Shown: piece after piece, positions 61,726 through 64,000 of the stretch
Layout: every line of letters begins with the position of its first letter
Numbering within the stretch: the stretch's first letter is position 1
Source: JAFGOG01 sp034429215
Lineage (GTDB): Bacteria; Chloroflexota; Anaerolineae; JAAYZQ01
Assembly: GCA_034429215.1 (NCBI GenBank)
Contig: DAOUGI010000109.1
Span: forward strand, 4,660 to 68,659
Length of the DNA: 64,000 nt
Reading direction: 5' to 3'
Notes under the pieces: generated by a model
The model's database searches: none
The model's input: only the letters and a program-made list of their open reading frames with translations
What the model was told of the DNA's origin: nothing
Translations under genes and position numbers: made by a program

Positions 61726-63408
61726 CTATCGGCCGTAGGTCCTGGTCAGGTATTCGATCAACATCCCCTTTTCGGAGTCGGTCAGCCGTGCCCCTTTGCC
61801 GATCATGCGGGTCACCGTCTGGGTCCATTCTTCCAGCGTCTTTCGGGCCTGCGCTGCCTTGGCGGTGCTGTGGCAGGTTGAGCAGCGCGCCTCCAGCAGC
61901 GCCGCGCCGTCTATGGCGGTGGGCTCCTCCAGGCCCTGGGTCTGGATCCAGCCCGCGATATCGGCGATCACCTGCTCGGCCACGTGGCCGGCGACCTCAT
62001 ACTCGGCGGGGGTGCTCTTGCCCTCGCCGGCCATGAACAGATGGTTGAGGTCGGGGTAGAGCTTGAGGCTCGCGCCTGGGCGCGAGCCCAGCGCCGCCCG
62101 CCAGCCGTCGAAATCGGCGGTGGTGACCTGATAGTCGCGCTCGCCCTGGAGGATGAGGATCGGCTGGGACAGCCCTTTGGCCGCCCCGGCCGGGTCATAG
62201 CCACGCAGGTCGAGCCAGTAGGCGGCCGGGATGCCCAGCGGCAGGTCCTCGGCGGGCGTCGCAGCCGACAGGCCGGGGTCCTGGACGCGGGCCACCTGGG
62301 CCGCCAGCTCGTCGAGCGCCGCCTGGTCGTCGGCCGAGACCGATCCGTCCAGGCCGGCGATGTAGGTCACCTGCTCCAGGGTGATCTCTTCCAGCGGCCG
62401 CGTCGGTCCGGCCAGGGCGATCAGGCCGGCGATCCGGCTTTGGCCGGAAGCCTGGTCGGCCAGGGCGATGCGGGGCAGGACATAGCCGCCCAGGCTGTGG
62501 CCCAGGACATAGATCCGGGCCGGGTCGATCCCGCCCGTCTGGCGCAGGAGGGCTACCGCCGCCACGGCATCGTCGACCGTCTCTTCCTGCACGGTCAGGG
62601 AGGCCATAAGGTCGGGGGTGAACTGGGCGGCGTGCTGCCTGGTGCGCTTTTCATAGCGCAGCACGGCGATGCCCCGCGAGGCCAGCCCTTCGGCCAGGTC
62701 GCGGAACGGCTTGTTGGGGCCGATCGTCTCGTCGCGGTCGTTGGGACCCGAGCCGTGGACCAGAATCACGGCAGGGAAGAGCTTGTCGTCCACCGGCATC
62801 GTCAGCGTCGCGGGCAGGGCCCACTCGCCGCTGCCCACCGTGACCTCCTGCTCGGTGAATGCGGCGGCGTTGACGTAGGCGGGGGCGGTGTAGGAAGCGG
62901 CCGGGGTCGTCTGCGCGGGCTGGAAAAAGAGCCCGGCGACCTGCCCGGCCTGGTCGTAGACGATCCTCAGATCGATCGCCTGTTTTTCAAACTCCCAGGT
63001 GACATAGACGATGTCGTACACGACATTGTTCTGCTCGATCTGCTCGCCGCGGATGCCGACCTGCCGGCGAAAGGCCCCCATCTGCGGCTCGAGCGATTCG
63101 CGCGCTTCCTTGACCTTGTCGAGGGGGAAGACGCTTTTCATGGTCGCGTCGAACTGGGCCACGACGGCGGCATAGTCCTTGTTCAGGAATTGATCGGCAA
63201 AGGCCTGCCCCGCCGCGATCCGCTCGTCCGGCACTGAAGCTGCCGTCGGCTGCGCCTCGGCGGTAGGCTGGGCCGTGGCGACCGGCTGGGTTGGGCCGGC
63301 CGGGGCCAGGGTTGGGACCGGCTGCGGGCTCGGCGTGGCTTGGCCGCCACAGGCCAGCAGCAGGCTTGCGATCCAAACTAGGGCGACTAACTGGGTGATT
63401 GTTTTCAT
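61726..63408 (-). CDS. Alpha/beta-hydrolase lipoprotein fused to a C-terminal cytochrome c domain
   Basis: 560 residues from ATG 63408, which is nearly the predicted transcription start. Signal peptide with lipobox SLLLAC, a Pro/Thr/Ala linker, then a DUF3887-like domain (about residues 60-155). The hydrolase (about 180-485) has AVILVHGSGPNDRDE, nucleophile loop GHSLGGYVLPRIA, a later Asp (ILQGERDYQV) and a catalytic His (DLNHLF). Residues 505-560 form a small haem domain: CSTCHS, then VTRMIGKGA with a possible axial Met, ending IEYLTRTYGR. A hydrolase joined to a cytochrome c is unusual. ResB and a CcsA-like protein lie 14 kb away. Confidence 0.85.
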   Translation of the reverse strand: MKTITQLVALVWIASLLLACGGQATPSPQPVPTLAPAGPTQPVATAQPTAEAQPTAASVPDERIAAGQAFADQFLNKDYAAVVAQFDATMKSVFPLDKVKEARESLEPQMGAFRRQVGIRGEQIEQNNVVYDIVYVTWEFEKQAIDLRIVYDQAGQVAGLFFQPAQTTPAASYTAPAYVNAAAFTEQEVTVGSGEWALPATLTMPVDDKLFPAVILVHGSGPNDRDETIGPNKPFRDLAEGLASRGIAVLRYEKRTRQHAAQFTPDLMASLTVQEETVDDAVAAVALLRQTGGIDPARIYVLGHSLGGYVLPRIALADQASGQSRIAGLIALAGPTRPLEEITLEQVTYIAGLDGSVSADDQAALDELAAQVARVQDPGLSAATPAEDLPLGIPAAYWLDLRGYDPAGAAKGLSQPILILQGERDYQVTTADFDGWRAALGSRPGASLKLYPDLNHLFMAGEGKSTPAEYEVAGHVAEQVIADIAGWIQTQGLEEPTAIDGAALLEARCSTCHSTAKAAQARKTLEEWTQTVTRMIGKGARLTDSEKGMLIEYLTRTYGR

Positions 63409-63415
63409 GTGAGCC

Positions 63416-63444
63416 ATTATAGTGTGCGCCCTATCTCTTGTCAA
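63416..63444 (-). promoter_or_regulatory. Perfect consensus promoter, leaderless start
   Basis: On the minus strand, TTGACA (63444-63439), 17-nt spacer, TATAAT (63421-63416). Only seven bases separate the -10 from the ATG at 63408, so transcription should begin at or next to the start codon. Confidence 0.85.
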
Positions 63445-63466
63445 CCTGGCAGGGCGCGCGATAAGA

Positions 63467-64000
63467 TCAGATGGCCGGCAGGCGCGCCGCCGCGGCGGCG
63501 TCGAGGAGCCAGGCAAGCTGCCCGGCCACAGGGCGAACGCGCCGGGCAGGCAGTTGCCCCTCCGCGTCCGCCAGCACTGTCCGCACGATCTCGGCTTTTT
63601 CTGGCCCGCTCACCAGGAAGAGGACCTGGCGAGCCGCGTTGAGGGCCGGCAGGGTGAGGGTTATCCGCCCGGCGGGCCGATTGTCGTAGACGGTGGTGGT
63701 CGCCACGGCCAGCCGCGCTGTCTCTTCGAGCGCCTCCGAGCCGGGGAAGAGGGAGGCGGTGTGCCCGTCGCTCCCCAGGCCCAGCAGGACCAGGTCGAAG
63801 CGGGGCCGGGGCCCGCCGAAAAAGCGGCGCAGCTCCCGGTCGCAGGCTCGGGCCGCCGCCTCGGGGTCCAGCTCGCCGCGCACGCGGTGGACGTTCCCGA
63901 CAGGGAGCGGCACGTGGGCGATGAGCGCCTCGCAGGCCAGCCGGTAGTTGCTGCCGGGGTCGCCGGGCGGGACGCACCGCTCGTCGGCCCAGAAGAGGTG
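63467..64000 (-). CDS. pgl: 6-phosphogluconolactonase, 5' part cut by window edge
   Basis: The C-terminal 178 residues are visible and the start lies beyond the window. It hydrolyses 6-phosphogluconolactone in the oxidative pentose phosphate pathway. LFWADERCVPPGDPGSNYRLA near the visible N-terminal end and LVLLGLGSDGHTASLFPGS are the family signatures; ATTTVYDNRPAGRITLTLPALNAA also fits. A shorter start at 63913 would remove the WADER motif and is rejected. Confidence 0.93.
   Translation of the reverse strand, partial: HLFWADERCVPPGDPGSNYRLACEALIAHVPLPVGNVHRVRGELDPEAAARACDRELRRFFGGPRPRFDLVLLGLGSDGHTASLFPGSEALEETARLAVATTTVYDNRPAGRITLTLPALNAARQVLFLVSGPEKAEIVRTVLADAEGQLPARRVRPVAGQLAWLLDAAAAARLPAI

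Overview
This 64 kb window is GC-rich, densely coded bacterial chromosome. The overall gene style suggests a Chloroflexota bacterium, probably Anaerolineae-like: secreted beta-helix and PKD proteins, VIT/vWA, VanW and DUF4013 proteins, lipoproteins with EPT-rich linkers, and a long-form (Alu plus S domain) SRP RNA. This placement is an inference from gene content; no rRNA is present. I support about 49 protein genes, two tRNAs (Asn-GTT, Thr-CGT) and one SRP RNA. I see no CRISPR array, prophage, insertion sequence or origin.

Layout. 1-8640: a Rieske protein fragment, a secreted beta-helix protein, a DUF4013 membrane protein, a large secreted metzincin/beta-helix/PKD protein and an ICMT-type methyltransferase. 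8776-25491: a CapA-like lipoprotein, a DUF3160 lipoprotein, a HerA/DUF853 ATPase, a VanW protein, a SAM methyltransferase, a GNAT, a VIT-vWA protein, a TPR membrane protein and a secreted M6 protease. 25576-36783: a three-gene minus-strand unit (MutM-like, DUF2284, GNAT), fabF, a FabI/FabL-like enoyl reductase, a run of small accessory genes that looks AT-richer (30360-31740), RarD, a second ICMT, a flavodoxin, an MFS exporter and fabH. 36881-46292: isoaspartyl peptidase, dnaG, rpoD, tRNA-Asn, a CheY-like regulator, a tandem-fused MttB-family protein and pyrG. 46352-57823: tRNA-Thr, ResB with a degenerate CcsA-like partner, udk coupled to a WlbA/WlbB/WlbE-like amino-sugar cluster, SRP RNA, an HI0933-type flavoprotein, another secreted beta-helix protein, and a YabE-like 3D protein followed by rsmA. 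58037-64000: a TPP enzyme, an MFS transporter, DinB, an alpha/beta hydrolase fused to a cytochrome c domain, and a 6-phosphogluconolactonase fragment.

How the parts relate. Fatty-acid synthesis genes are scattered. ResB plus the CcsA-like protein are of the cytochrome c maturation type and could serve the CXXCH hydrolase lipoprotein. The Wlb-like trio would make a 2,3-diacetamido sugar nucleotide for surface glycans. Promoters are unusually legible: many match TTGnnn-17-TAtAAT, and two place the start codon almost at +1.

Most notable observations: (1) four unrelated secreted proteins end in the same short tail, [VIL][YH]LP[LI][AV][VLI][KR] followed by one to three residues, and a decayed fifth copy lies upstream of the first; this looks like an undescribed sorting or anchoring signal. 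(2) Dispersed intergenic repeats have been absorbed in frame into at least five genes. (3) A hydrolase is fused to a cytochrome c. (4) Two MttB domains are fused by a 15-bp tandem-repeat linker. (5) A thymidylate kinase P-loop relic sits in frame in front of dnaG. (6) A MutM-like protein lacks the catalytic proline.
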